Positions 1 through 8,266 are shown, counted from the first letter of the stretch. The stretch is 64,000 bases of DNA from UBA7672 sp040398425 (GCA_040398425.1 JBBATZ010000004.1:56376-120375); one strand, 5' to 3'. Notes: generated by a model not told the origin, from the letters alone. Numbers and translations: made by a program.

Positions 1-281
1 CGATGGGCCCGGTGCAGGGCATGACGGCGCAGGACATCAAGAACTACATCCGCTACATCGCTGACTGGCGCTTGGGGCAGCTCAAGCTGCCGGCGATCTA
101 TGGCGTGAAAGAGCATCCGATTCCGTGGCTGTCTGAGATCCTCAACGGGGTCGAGCACGCCAACTTCTTCGAGCAGCGCGCAACCGAGTATTCCAAGGGC
201 GCAACAGGCGGGGAATGGCACGGCTCGGACGGCGTCTGGTCGAACTTCGACAAGATGAAGAAGCAGATCGCGGCGGAGTAG
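1..281 (+). CDS. nrdB: Ribonucleotide reductase beta subunit NrdB, C-terminal part (cut by window edge)
   Basis: This is the last 92-93 codons of a class I ribonucleoside-diphosphate reductase small subunit, which carries the diiron/tyrosyl radical used to make deoxyribonucleotides. The visible part includes the late helix segment 'NYIRYIADWRLGQL' and the tail 'GVEHANFFEQRATEYSKGA', both characteristic of proteobacterial NrdB. The frame is open to the left edge, so the true start and the metal ligands lie outside the window. The gene ends at a TAG at 279-281. The next gene starts about 350 bases downstream, beyond an inverted repeat that may help end this transcript. Confidence 0.88.
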   Translation, partial: MGPVQGMTAQDIKNYIRYIADWRLGQLKLPAIYGVKEHPIPWLSEILNGVEHANFFEQRATEYSKGATGGEWHGSDGVWSNFDKMKKQIAAE

Positions 282-322
282 TCCGTACACTGAATCAGGC
301 GGGGGAACGCAGACAGCTTGAT

Positions 323-435
323 CCCCTCCTGTCCTGCCCTTTCCGGGGGAGGGACCAGCGTTGCGACACCGCCCGTCCAGGTAGGTAAACTGGTTCGACA
401 GGGTGCCTCCCCCGGAAAGGGCAGGACAGGTGGGG
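323..435. repeat. Long inverted repeat (31-bp arms, about 51-bp loop)
   Basis: The left arm at 323-353 and the right arm at 405-435 are reverse complements with one mismatch; 328-352 and 406-430 match perfectly over 25 bases. The arms carry the core CCTGTCCTGCCCTTTCC followed by GGGGGAGG. The element fills much of the gap between nrdB and the DUF883 gene, and no open frame in the gap looks coding. It could be a dispersed intergenic palindrome (REPIN/MITE-like) or a large transcript-end hairpin. No T-run follows the arms, so a simple intrinsic terminator is unlikely. Confidence 0.75.
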
Positions 436-565
436 GTCTGGCTTCACGCCTCCAGGTGTTTACGTTTCTGCGACCCTTTATCGCCAGTCGCGCGAAGGCG
501 CTGGGCGGCCTTGATCCTGCATGGTTTTCAGGGATTAACGCCAATTGCCATATTCGTGTGCCGTC

Positions 566-591
566 GCAACCTTATATGAGGCTCAGTCGTT
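566..591 (+). promoter_or_regulatory. Possible EcfG-type stress promoter (imperfect -35)
   Basis: GCAAC at 566-570 and CGTT at 588-591 are separated by 17 bases. The general stress sigma factor consensus in alphaproteobacteria is GGAAC-N16/17-CGTT, so the -35 has one mismatch. It lies 37 bases before the start of a DUF883 gene, a family often induced in stress or stationary phase. This is a candidate only. Confidence 0.3.
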
Positions 592-628
592 TAGGCTGTT
601 CAATCACGGATTTCCCCGGAGAGACCCC

Positions 629-931
629 ATGTCCACACCCTCCAGCACGTCTGCCAACGGTTCGCCGGGCAAGACCGATTTCGACACACTGAAGGCCGAC
701 ATGAAAGCGCTGCGCGAGGATCTCGCCACGCTGCTGAAAGACACCGGCTCGCTCGCCGCCCAGCAGGCCAAGGCCGCCGCCGACAAGGGCCGCGATCTGG
801 CATCGGAAGCTGGCGACAAGGCGATTGAGTATCGCGAAGTCGTCGCTGACAAGGTCAAGGAACATCCGCTGGCGGCTGTCGGTATCGCGCTGGCGGCTGG
901 CTACATTCTCGCATCGCTGAGCCGCAAGTAA
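629..931 (+). CDS. DUF883 (YqjD/ElaB-like) membrane-anchored protein
   Basis: A 100-residue protein with a helical, charged, alanine/lysine-rich body (about residues 10-75) and one C-terminal membrane segment ('HPLAAVGIALAAGYILASL') ending in SRK. This is the plan of the DUF883 family (ElaB, YqjD), inner-membrane proteins reported to associate with ribosomes or to be made in stationary phase. The ATG at 629 is chosen because GGAGAG lies 7 bases upstream; the longer frame back to 545 lacks such a site. The next gene encodes a holin-like membrane protein, resembling the E. coli yqjD-yqjE arrangement. The precise role is unknown. Confidence 0.8.
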   Translation: MSTPSSTSANGSPGKTDFDTLKADMKALREDLATLLKDTGSLAAQQAKAAADKGRDLASEAGDKAIEYREVVADKVKEHPLAAVGIALAAGYILASLSRK

Positions 932-956
932 CCGGCGATGCCGGGGGACACGCCAG

Positions 957-1394
957 GTGTTTGATAAATTCTTCGATCGCGCCAAGGACATCGCCATCGT
1001 GGCGGTAATCGCGGGATTCCTCGCCATCGCCGGCGTGTTCGCGCTGGCGGGCGCGGCGGCGTGGCAACTCTCCCTCTACATGGCGTGGCCTGCGGCGCTG
1101 GGCGTGACCGGTGGCGGCTTGCTACTGATCGCCTTCATCTCGCTGTGGATCGGTATGCAGAGCAAGAACAAGAAGAAGCCCGATCCGGCCCCCGAGCATG
1201 ACGAAGCGGATCCTACCGCCATGGCGATGGCCATGCTCGACCTGCCGCTCGAAGTCACCAAGCGGATCATTGCCGAGCGACCCATTGCGGCGCTCGTCGT
1301 GGTGTCCAGTCTCGGCTTACTCATCGCGCGCAAGCCGCAGGTGGCGCTTAAGATCTTCGACAAGGTCGTCTCGCAGTTCGGCAAGTTCGACTAG
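957..1394 (+). CDS. Holin-like/YqjE-type integral membrane protein
   Basis: A 145-residue protein with two N-terminal membrane segments (about residues 10-35 and 42-66), a charged stretch 'KNKKKPDPAPEHDEAD' and a third weakly hydrophobic segment near residues 108-123. It starts at a GTG preceded by GGGGGAC about 9 bases upstream; an ATG at 938 is out of frame. It lies 25 bases after the DUF883 gene on the same strand and is likely co-transcribed. The arrangement matches the YqjD-YqjE pair, whose members are annotated as phage-holin-family proteins without phage connection. The function is unknown; the assignment rests on topology and neighbours. Confidence 0.65.
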   Translation: MFDKFFDRAKDIAIVAVIAGFLAIAGVFALAGAAAWQLSLYMAWPAALGVTGGGLLLIAFISLWIGMQSKNKKKPDPAPEHDEADPTAMAMAMLDLPLEVTKRIIAERPIAALVVVSSLGLLIARKPQVALKIFDKVVSQFGKFD

Positions 1395-1496
1395 CGACGC
1401 GACCCTCGTGAAATCCAGCCGCTGGCGCCCGTGACGCTTGCGCTTGTCACGCGGCTGTGAAGAGAGTTCCCGCGAAAGACGCAGGGGATTCGGCGG

Positions 1497-3413
1497 ATGT
1501 CACAGCAGGAACGGTCGGGAAAACCGCCAAGCTTCGGCGAGCGGGCGCGCTACATGTTCGACAAGAGCATGTCGGCAGGGACGATCGCGCTGATCGGGTG
1601 GCTGGCCGTGCTGTCGCTGGTGATAATCTCGGCGGCGAGCCTGGTGCTGGTCGTGGCCCAGATCGCGCCGGAGGGCGGCGAGCCCCGCAACTTCATCGAG
1701 GCGGCGTGGGAATCGCTGATGCGTACGCTCGACAGCGGCACGATGGGCGGGGACGAAGGCTGGGGCTACCGGATCGTCATGCTGGGTGTGACGCTGGCCG
1801 GCATCTTCGTCGTGTCGGCGCTGATCGGCGTGCTCAGCTCTGGCCTCGAGGCCAAGATCGCGGAGCTGCGCAAGGGACGCTCGCGCGTGCTGGAGACCGG
1901 GCACACCATCATCCTCAACTGGTCGCCGTCGATGGTGGACATCATCTCGGAGCTGGCGGTCGCCAATATCGGCCGCAAGGGCTCGCGCGTGGTGATCCTC
2001 GCCGACCGCGACAAGGTCGAGATGGAGGACGAGATTGCGGCCAAGGACCCGAAGCTGCACGGCATGCGCGTCATCGTGCGCAGCGGCGATCCGTGCACGC
2101 TCAACGATCTCGCCATCGTCAATCTGGACGCGGCGAAGTCCATCATCGTGCTGGCGCCTGAGGGCGATGATCCCGACGCGCAGGTCATCAAGTCGCTGCT
2201 GGCGATCACCAACGGCCCGGCGCGCCGGGCCGAGCCCTATGACATCGTCGCGGAGATCCGCGATGCGAGCAATGCAGATCTGGCGCGCACTGTTGGCGGG
2301 GCGGAAGTGCAGCTGGTGCTGGCCGACGAGCTGATCTCGCGCATCCTGGTGCAGTCGACGCGGCAATCCGGTCTGAGCGCCGTGTTCTCCGAACTGCTGG
2401 GGTTTGAGGGCAGCGAAATCTATACGGCCAAGGCTGACGCTGTGATCGGCATGAAGTTCGGCGAAGCGCTGGGCACCTTCGATCGCGGCACGCTGATCGG
2501 CTTCTGCGACGACAAATCCGTCTATGTGAACCCGGGCATGGACCGGGTCATGAAGCCGGGCGAGCGCATCGTGGTGATCGCCGACGATGTCTCCGCCATT
2601 CGGGCGCGACCGAAAGAACGCGGCGTGGTGGATACCACCGTCATGTCGGCGCAGAAGGCCGTCAAGGAAGGGCCGGAGCGCATCCTGATGCTGGGCTGGA
2701 ACAGGCGCGGACCGTCGATCGCCTATGAGCTTTCGCGCTTCGTGCTGGACGGATCGTCGCTGCATATCGTGGCGGATTCCCCGCCGCTGGAAGCGGAGGC
2801 CATGCGGCTCGACGGGCGCTTCCCCAATCTCGCGATCACGCACCAGCTGAGGGATGCGACGCGGGCCGACGTGCTGAAGTCGCTCGACATCCCGTCCTAC
2901 GACCACATCATCGTGCTGGGGTACACCGACAGCCTGTCGTCACAGTCGGCCGATACGCGGACCCTGGTGACGCTGCTGCAGATCCGGAAGCTGACGGATG
3001 CGGCGGGCAAGTATGTCAACGTTGTCAGCGAGATGGCGGATTCACGCAACCGGGCGCTGGCCGAAGTGACGCGCGCCGACGATTTCGTTGTCAGCAGCCA
3101 GCTGGTCAGCCTCATGCTGGCGCAGGCGTCCGAGAACCGCTTCCTGTCGGCGATCTTCGCCGAACTGCTCGATGAGAGGGGTTCGGAGGTCTATATCCGG
3201 CCCGTCGCCGACTATGTGGCGGTCAACCGCCAGGTAAATTTCCACACCATCGTCGAAGCCGCGCGGCGCAGGGGCGAGGTGGCCATCGGCTACAAGCAGG
3301 CCGTCACGGATCGCGGTGAGCGCAAGATGGGCGGCGTGGTGATCAATCCGCCCAAGGCCGAGATGCGCACCTACAGGGCAGGCGATGGGATCGTGGTGAT
3401 CGCGCGGGAGTAG
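1497..3413 (+). CDS. CASTOR/POLLUX (DMI1)-related putative cation channel
   Basis: A 638-residue protein related to the CASTOR/POLLUX channels that plants use for nuclear calcium signalling; bacterial members are uncharacterised. It has a first membrane helix at about residues 27-54, a pore-loop-like segment around 'SLMRTLDSGTMGGDEG' (72-89) and a second helix at about 91-115. Two regulatory RCK/TrkA-N-like nucleotide-binding regions follow, beginning near 'TIILNWSPSMVDIISEL' and again near 'ILMLGWNRRGPSIAYEL'. This two-helix pore plus tandem RCK plan predicts a ligand-gated potassium or cation channel in the inner membrane. The gene stands alone, about 100 bases after the holin-like gene. 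Ion selectivity and ligand cannot be read from the sequence. Confidence 0.8.
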   Translation: MSQQERSGKPPSFGERARYMFDKSMSAGTIALIGWLAVLSLVIISAASLVLVVAQIAPEGGEPRNFIEAAWESLMRTLDSGTMGGDEGWGYRIVMLGVTLAGIFVVSALIGVLSSGLEAKIAELRKGRSRVLETGHTIILNWSPSMVDIISELAVANIGRKGSRVVILADRDKVEMEDEIAAKDPKLHGMRVIVRSGDPCTLNDLAIVNLDAAKSIIVLAPEGDDPDAQVIKSLLAITNGPARRAEPYDIVAEIRDASNADLARTVGGAEVQLVLADELISRILVQSTRQSGLSAVFSELLGFEGSEIYTAKADAVIGMKFGEALGTFDRGTLIGFCDDKSVYVNPGMDRVMKPGERIVVIADDVSAIRARPKERGVVDTTVMSAQKAVKEGPERILMLGWNRRGPSIAYELSRFVLDGSSLHIVADSPPLEAEAMRLDGRFPNLAITHQLRDATRADVLKSLDIPSYDHIIVLGYTDSLSSQSADTRTLVTLLQIRKLTDAAGKYVNVVSEMADSRNRALAEVTRADDFVVSSQLVSLMLAQASENRFLSAIFAELLDERGSEVYIRPVADYVAVNRQVNFHTIVEAARRRGEVAIGYKQAVTDRGERKMGGVVINPPKAEMRTYRAGDGIVVIARE

Positions 3414-3434
3414 ATGCCTAAGTCGGTAGATGGG

Positions 3435-4202
3435 CTAGGCCCTGAACGCCTTCAGGGCGGCGGCCAGGGTTGAATAGTGACCCAGCCCTTCGCAGGAAGT
3501 GACCGTCGCATGCGGCGCCAGATGAGCGGCAAGCGCTGCGGCTATTGCGGGCGGAGTCCACGTGTCCCTGGTTCCTTGCCAGATTTGGACGTCGCAATGG
3601 ATATCGCGGATCAGATGGGCCCAAGGCTGGACAAAGGCCGCCATCTCTCGTCGGTAGCTGGCGTGTCGCCGGCCCAGACAGAGCTTCATGCCTTCACGAA
3701 GGGCGGTTGCGGCGGCCGGCGTCTGCATCAGGTCCTGCTCGGCCTGTGGCGCTCCGCTCAGCATTGTCTTGAAGAGGAAGGCAGGGCTCGCGTGAAGCAA
3801 CAGCGATTGAGCGACGCAAAGCGCATAAAGCACGAAGTCGCCGCGCATCGCCGCCTTGAAGACCGGGCCTCCCGCCATGCTGGGCAGGAAGTCGCCGAGT
3901 TCGAGTGGCGCGGCCGGGGATGCGAGCACGAGCCTTCCGACCCAGTCCGGCCGCGCGGCCGCGATGCGAAGCGCCGCCATGGCGCCAAGCGAAAATCCGA
4001 CCAGACTGACCGGCGTTTTGCAATCCGCCGTAGCGGCATCGAAGGACGCAAGAATGGCGTGCTCATAGCTGGCCCCTGCGCTTCCCAGCCGGTCGATGGG
4101 CATCGCAAGACTTGCCAGAGACGCAGGCGCAAACACATCCAGCTCCGCCGGGGAGCCGGGCAGGCCGTGGCAGTACATGACGCGAGGCGTGGCCGCATTC
4201 AT
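3435..4202 (-). CDS. Alpha/beta hydrolase
   Basis: A 255-residue cytoplasmic alpha/beta-fold hydrolase with no signal peptide. The catalytic triad can be placed as Ser71 in the nucleophile elbow 'GFSLGAMAA', Asp213 in 'GTRDTWTPP' and His242 in 'GLGHYST'. The oxyanion-hole motif 'CHGLPGSP' lies near residue 11. The length and architecture fit small esterase or peptidase-like hydrolases; the substrate cannot be assigned. It is transcribed towards the channel gene, with about 20 bases between the two stops, and is divergent from AMP nucleosidase. Confidence 0.8.
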   Translation of the reverse strand: MNAATPRVMYCHGLPGSPAELDVFAPASLASLAMPIDRLGSAGASYEHAILASFDAATADCKTPVSLVGFSLGAMAALRIAAARPDWVGRLVLASPAAPLELGDFLPSMAGGPVFKAAMRGDFVLYALCVAQSLLLHASPAFLFKTMLSGAPQAEQDLMQTPAAATALREGMKLCLGRRHASYRREMAAFVQPWAHLIRDIHCDVQIWQGTRDTWTPPAIAAALAAHLAPHATVTSCEGLGHYSTLAAALKAFRA

Positions 4203-4319
4203 GGGTTAACCGTGCGAAATGGCAGGGAGCGATCCAATGCGGCGAAACCTCTCACGGAGTGTACTCGCAGGGGCATTGAGCGCGTTGACGAGCGGGCGTC
4301 CGGGAATTAAGCGTCCCCA

Positions 4320-5786
4320 ATGACGGGGAACCTCTCGCCTTCTCAGGCCATCGACAAAGCAACCGAGCTCTATGATGCGGCGGTGGCGCGCTTACGCGCG
4401 GCGCTTGAAGCATTCGTGACAAAGGGCGAAACGCCCGATCCTGCAGCCCGGATGCGCGGGGATTTCTGCTATCCCGAGCTGCGGCTGGCGTATGACCCGG
4501 ATGGCCCGGTGCCGCCGCTGTCGCGGGCCTTCGCGAAGCTGTCGGAGGCGGGGCTCTACACCACCACAATCACCCAGCCGAAATTCTTCCGGGATTACTT
4601 CCTCGAGCAGCTTGAGCAGATCGCGGCCGACTTCGTCGTCGAACTCGACGTCGTAGTATCTAAGTCCGAGATCCCCTATCCTTACGTGCTGGAGCACGCG
4701 AACACGATCGACGCCGAGGCCCTGCCGCCGGCGGAGTTCGCGCGCTGGTTTCCAACCCCGAGCCTGAGCGATATCGGCGATGAGATCATCGACGCCGAGA
4801 TCCAGGATGGCGGCATCTTCAATACCGATGGCGTGCGGCCGCTGGCGCTGTTCGATGCCCCGCGCGTCGATTTTTCCCTGCAGCGCCTGAAGCACTATTC
4901 CGGCACGCCGTTCGAGCATGTGCAGCGCTACATCCTGTTCACGAACTATCATCGCTATGTCGATCACTTCGTCGAATGGTCGATCGAACGGCTGAAGCAG
5001 CCGGGCCCATACAAGAAGCTGTCGGCGCCGGGCGGCATCATCGTCGATGCGAAGACCAAGAATGCGGCGCAGGTCGTGAATGACGGTCCGTGGCGTCGTC
5101 ACCAGATGCCGGCCTATCACCTGATGGCGGATGATCGCTCGGGCATCACGCTGGTGAACATCGGCGTAGGCCCTTCGAACGCGAAGACGATCACAGACCA
5201 TCTCGCGGTGCTGCGGCCGGAATGCTGGATCATGGTCGGCCATTGCGGCGGCCTGCGCCACTCGCAGCGCATCGGCGACTATGTGTTGGCGCACGCCTAT
5301 CTGCGCGACGACCACGTGCTGGACTCGGTTCTGCCGCGTGACATTCCCGTGCCCCCGATCGCGGAAGTGCAGGTGGCCTTGCAGGACGCGGCGGAGAAAG
5401 TCACCGGCGAGACGGGCGAACAGCTCAAACAGCGCCTGCGCACGGGCACGGTGGTGACCACCGACGACCGCAACTGGGAGCTGCGCTTCACCGACAGCGC
5501 CAAGCGTTTCAACAAGTCGCGCGCCATTGCCATCGACATGGAAAGTGCAACCATCGCCGCAAACGGCTATCGCATGCGCGTGCCCTATGGCGTGCTGCTG
5601 TGCGTCTCCGACAAGCCGCTGCATGGCGAGATCAAGCTCGCGGGAGCGGCTAACCGGTTCTACGAGCGGGCCATCGGCGAACACATCCGCATCGGAATTG
5701 AGACGCTTGAGAGTCTGGCGCGTGCAGGCGGGGATGCACTGCACTCGCGGAAGCTGCGCTCCTTCTACGAGCCCCCCTTTCGGTAA
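4320..5786 (+). CDS. amn: AMP nucleosidase
   Basis: At 488 residues it is close to E. coli Amn (484). The enzyme hydrolyses AMP to adenine and ribose 5-phosphate, and so sets adenylate levels and purine salvage in the cytoplasm. It has the N-terminal Amn-specific domain (about residues 1-190, including 'GDFCYPELRLAYDP' and 'TTTITQPKFFRDYFLEQL') followed by a nucleoside-phosphorylase-like catalytic domain with 'MVGHCGGLRHSQRIGDYVLA' and 'AIDMESATIAANGYR', where the Met-Glu-Ser segment contacts the ribose in this superfamily. The ATG at 4320 is the first in the frame. It appears monocistronic and is divergent from the hydrolase at 4202. Confidence 0.93.
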   Translation: MTGNLSPSQAIDKATELYDAAVARLRAALEAFVTKGETPDPAARMRGDFCYPELRLAYDPDGPVPPLSRAFAKLSEAGLYTTTITQPKFFRDYFLEQLEQIAADFVVELDVVVSKSEIPYPYVLEHANTIDAEALPPAEFARWFPTPSLSDIGDEIIDAEIQDGGIFNTDGVRPLALFDAPRVDFSLQRLKHYSGTPFEHVQRYILFTNYHRYVDHFVEWSIERLKQPGPYKKLSAPGGIIVDAKTKNAAQVVNDGPWRRHQMPAYHLMADDRSGITLVNIGVGPSNAKTITDHLAVLRPECWIMVGHCGGLRHSQRIGDYVLAHAYLRDDHVLDSVLPRDIPVPPIAEVQVALQDAAEKVTGETGEQLKQRLRTGTVVTTDDRNWELRFTDSAKRFNKSRAIAIDMESATIAANGYRMRVPYGVLLCVSDKPLHGEIKLAGAANRFYERAIGEHIRIGIETLESLARAGGDALHSRKLRSFYEPPFR

Positions 5787-5812
5787 GCGACCGCTTCTAG
5801 GATGTCCTTCCT

Positions 5813-5935
5813 TTAGGTCAGGGCGATACGCCACGCCAATAGCCCCCCGAAGAATCGGGTATCAGGGGTTTCCCTGCGCACCGAATCTCCGGCACGCTTC
5901 CGGCTGTAATCGACAGTCTCGTCAAGGTCACTCAT
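5813..5935 (-). CDS. Possible small protein, 40 residues
   Basis: A short frame on the minus strand in the amn to transporter gap. It would encode 40 residues beginning 'MSDLDETVDYSRKRAGDSVR' and ending with a hydrophobic/aromatic 'FFGGLLAWRIALT' patch. AGAGG lies 11-15 bases upstream of the ATG, a weak but possible ribosome site. An in-frame upstream ATG exists. There is no recognised family and no strong coding evidence, so it is listed as a possibility only. Confidence 0.25.
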   Translation of the reverse strand: MSDLDETVDYSRKRAGDSVRRETPDTRFFGGLLAWRIALT

Positions 5936-5977
5936 GATGCGCGCCTCTGTCCGGCCATTCATGGCTGAGGACCCCTC

Positions 5978-7501
5978 ATGACCGACGCACCATCGGCGCC
6001 ACCTGCCAGTCCTCAGAGCCAGTTGGTCGGGACGGGCGGGGCGATGTCGCCGCCGGGCCTCTCCTGGGCTTTGTTCGAATTCGCACGCAACCCGTACTTC
6101 ATGTTGATCGTGACGTACGTTTTTCCCCCGTATTTCGCGCAATACATCGTCGGCGACCCGGTGCAGGGCCAGGCGACGGTCGCCGATGCGACAGCCTGGG
6201 CCGGCCTGATCGGCGCCCTTACAGCGCCTGTGCTTGGCGCGATGATGGACAAGGGCGGGCGCCGCAAGCCGTTGATGGCGGTGTTTGTCGGCATGCTGAT
6301 GATCAGCGGCCTGTCGCTGTGGTTCGCCACGCCAGGCAGCGTCGATGCTGCAGGCGTGTTTCATCCGCCAACGGATGGGCTCGGCGTTTACGGCACGATG
6401 ACGCTGCTGGTGCTGGGCTTTGTTGGCTATTCGTATTCCGAAATGATGCACAACGCGATGTTGCGCGGCGTGGGACGCGCCGACGCCCTGTCGCAGATTT
6501 CCGGCGCCGGCATCGGGCTGGGGCAGCTCTCGTCGGCGCTTTGCCTGATCGGGCTGGTGATCATCGTGCTTGTTACGCCCGCCCTGGGTGGCGCGAGCAC
6601 AGGCTATCTCCTGCAGCGCGGGGCAGGGCCGTTCGTGGCGCTCTGGCTGCTGGCCTTTGTCGTGCCCTTCTTCCTCTACGTCCCGGATGGCGCGCCTCCG
6701 GGCGGGTCGTGGACGCAAGCGGCGCGGCAGACCTTCTCGAAGGACGGCAAGCTCAACCCGCTGGCGGCGGTCACAGGCTTGTTTGGCTATATCCGGGGCA
6801 TGTTCAAGGCGTTTCCCGAGCCGATGAAGTACATGGCGGCCTGCCTGATCTTCAAGGATGGCATCATCGCCCTGCTGGCGCTGGGCGGTGTGTTGTCGTC
6901 TGGCGTGCTCGGTTGGGGGGTGGTGGAAAACGCGCTCTACGGCATCTGGGCGTCGATTTTTGCGGCTATTGGCGGGCTCTGGCTCGCAGGCGTGATGGAC
7001 AGAGAGTACGGCCCGCGCAAGGCGATCATGCTCCAGCTCGGCCTGCTGGTCGTCGTCATGACGATTGCCCTCGGTACGACGCAGCAATCAATCCTCTACG
7101 GGCTGATCCCGGCGTCGCAAGTGGTGCATGGCGCAGGCGTGTTCGACACGCTGGCGGACGTATTCTACCTCGCGGTCATTGCTGTGGTTGCGATGCTGGC
7201 GGCGGCGAACATTTCAACCAGCCGCTACATGGTCGTGGTGCTTGCGCCGAAGGACCGCATGGCGGAGTTCTACGGGCTGTTTGCCATGTCGAGTACGGCG
7301 ACAGTGTGGCTCGGGCCGCTGCTGACTGGGTGGGCGACGCGGACATTCAATGATCAACGCATCGGATTCTCGCCGGTTATCCTGCTGCTTGCGGTCGGCC
7401 TGGGCCTTATGTTCCTGCTGAAGCCGGAGACGGGCGCACGCGGCAAGCTCGAGTTCGAGACGCCGCCGGCGCCTAAAGGCTCTAGGCTATCCGGAGGCTA
7501 G
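5978..7501 (+). CDS. MFS transporter, UMF1/Atg22-like family
   Basis: A 507-residue polytopic inner-membrane protein with roughly twelve hydrophobic segments. The opening 'GLSWALFEFARNPYFMLIVT' is the signature start of UMF1-type (vacuole effluxer Atg22-like) major facilitator proteins, followed by 'PVLGAMMDKGGRRKPLM', the conserved loop between helices 2 and 3. Members are presumed efflux or amino-acid/sugar permeases; the substrate here is unknown. Its stop overlaps the stop of the convergent gene at 7498 by four bases. Confidence 0.85.
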   Translation: MTDAPSAPPASPQSQLVGTGGAMSPPGLSWALFEFARNPYFMLIVTYVFPPYFAQYIVGDPVQGQATVADATAWAGLIGALTAPVLGAMMDKGGRRKPLMAVFVGMLMISGLSLWFATPGSVDAAGVFHPPTDGLGVYGTMTLLVLGFVGYSYSEMMHNAMLRGVGRADALSQISGAGIGLGQLSSALCLIGLVIIVLVTPALGGASTGYLLQRGAGPFVALWLLAFVVPFFLYVPDGAPPGGSWTQAARQTFSKDGKLNPLAAVTGLFGYIRGMFKAFPEPMKYMAACLIFKDGIIALLALGGVLSSGVLGWGVVENALYGIWASIFAAIGGLWLAGVMDREYGPRKAIMLQLGLLVVVMTIALGTTQQSILYGLIPASQVVHGAGVFDTLADVFYLAVIAVVAMLAAANISTSRYMVVVLAPKDRMAEFYGLFAMSSTATVWLGPLLTGWATRTFNDQRIGFSPVILLLAVGLGLMFLLKPETGARGKLEFETPPAPKGSRLSGG

Positions 7502-7938
7502 TTGCCGCCCTTGGCGGTGCCTTCCTTGCCGGTGACAGTGCCCATCACATCGGAGAAGTGCTGGGGCGCATCGCCCACCATGGGGGTGGCGCGGCATTTG
7601 TCGACGCATGAGTACGAGTAGGTGCCGCCGGCGCGCACGATGGTGAGGCCATCTTCAGGCTCACCGCCGACGACCAGCTGGTTGGTGTAGATCGTGTTGC
7701 CCGCGCGATCGAGGACCGTGAGGTTGGTGGCGCCGAAGGCTTTGCCGGTGATCAGCAGCGTGCGGGCGTCGGCGACGGAGACGTCGGCGACCGTCGCATT
7801 GCCGATGACAACCGAGTTGGCGGGGGAGGCGAGCTTCAGAGTGACGGTCTGATCGACCTTGACGCTGAACGGATCGGCCGCTGCGGCCGGGGCGAGGGCC
7901 ACAAAAAAAGCGACGGCGGCGAAAATTTTCTTCGACAT
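7498..7938 (-). CDS. Stand-alone pilus/secretin N-terminal domain protein
   Basis: A 146-residue exported protein. The signal peptide spans about residues 1-20 ('FFVALAPAAAADPFSV'). A domain like the N-terminus of CpaC/RcpA secretins follows ('VTLKLASPANSVVIGNATVA' to 'GATNLTVLDRAGNTIYTNQ'), without any secretin channel domain. A cysteine pair 'SCVDKC' near residue 112 could form a disulfide. Its position beside the flp-cpa locus on the opposite strand suggests a periplasmic accessory of the Tad secretin, but this is inference. It is divergent from flp, with about 330 bases of regulatory DNA between. Confidence 0.75.
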   Translation of the reverse strand: MSKKIFAAVAFFVALAPAAAADPFSVKVDQTVTLKLASPANSVVIGNATVADVSVADARTLLITGKAFGATNLTVLDRAGNTIYTNQLVVGGEPEDGLTIVRAGGTYSYSCVDKCRATPMVGDAPQHFSDVMGTVTGKEGTAKGGN

Positions 7939-8266
7939 GGATGTCGTTCCCTGCGGGCCAGTGAGCCGAGACTAGGGAGCAAGCCTGAATCAATGGCTAA
8001 AAGGCGGGTCCGCGGCTGCGTATGACTCGCGCGCGCGATTCCTTAGTATGGGGCGGGGCGAGAAGACGCGAGCCTTAGCAGTCTGTTCAAAGTATTGAAC
8101 GTCGTCTCAACAAACGTAGTTAAGCAGCTGTGAACACGAATACATGCAAATTCATCGTCTGCTTTACGCGATATCAATGCAGTGCATGTAGAACTCAATA
8201 TACCTACTGCGGGTGATGGTACTGCGCCGTGGGGACATAAAAGCCATGCATAGCGGAGAAGCAAAC
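7939..8266. other. Intergenic control region between secretin N-domain gene and flp
   Basis: No coding frame is convincing in these 328 bases. The region holds a CtrA-like box at 8120-8134, a short palindrome ATGCA-g-TGCAT at 8177-8187 and the flp ribosome site (GGAG near 8254). It is clearly more AT-rich than its surroundings, as expected for a promoter region. I could not place a confident -35/-10 pair. Confidence 0.5.
8120..8134. promoter_or_regulatory. CtrA-like box upstream of flp
   Basis: TTAA at 8120-8123, seven bases, then TGAA at 8131-8134. This matches seven of the eight defined bases of the CtrA consensus TTAA-N7-TTAA. CtrA is the cell-cycle master regulator that controls pilA in Caulobacter. 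A seven-of-eight match also arises by chance fairly often, so the support comes mainly from the position in front of a pilin gene. Confidence 0.35.

Noticed and set aside
1500..2906. Long minus-strand frame opposite the CASTOR/POLLUX-like channel
   Set aside because: Same reason: low-complexity His/Arg/Asp content and no ribosome site; the forward gene is well supported.
4392..5834. Long minus-strand frame opposite AMP nucleosidase
   Set aside because: It mirrors a strongly conserved gene and its translation is arginine/histidine-rich with no family; typical shadow of GC-rich coding DNA.
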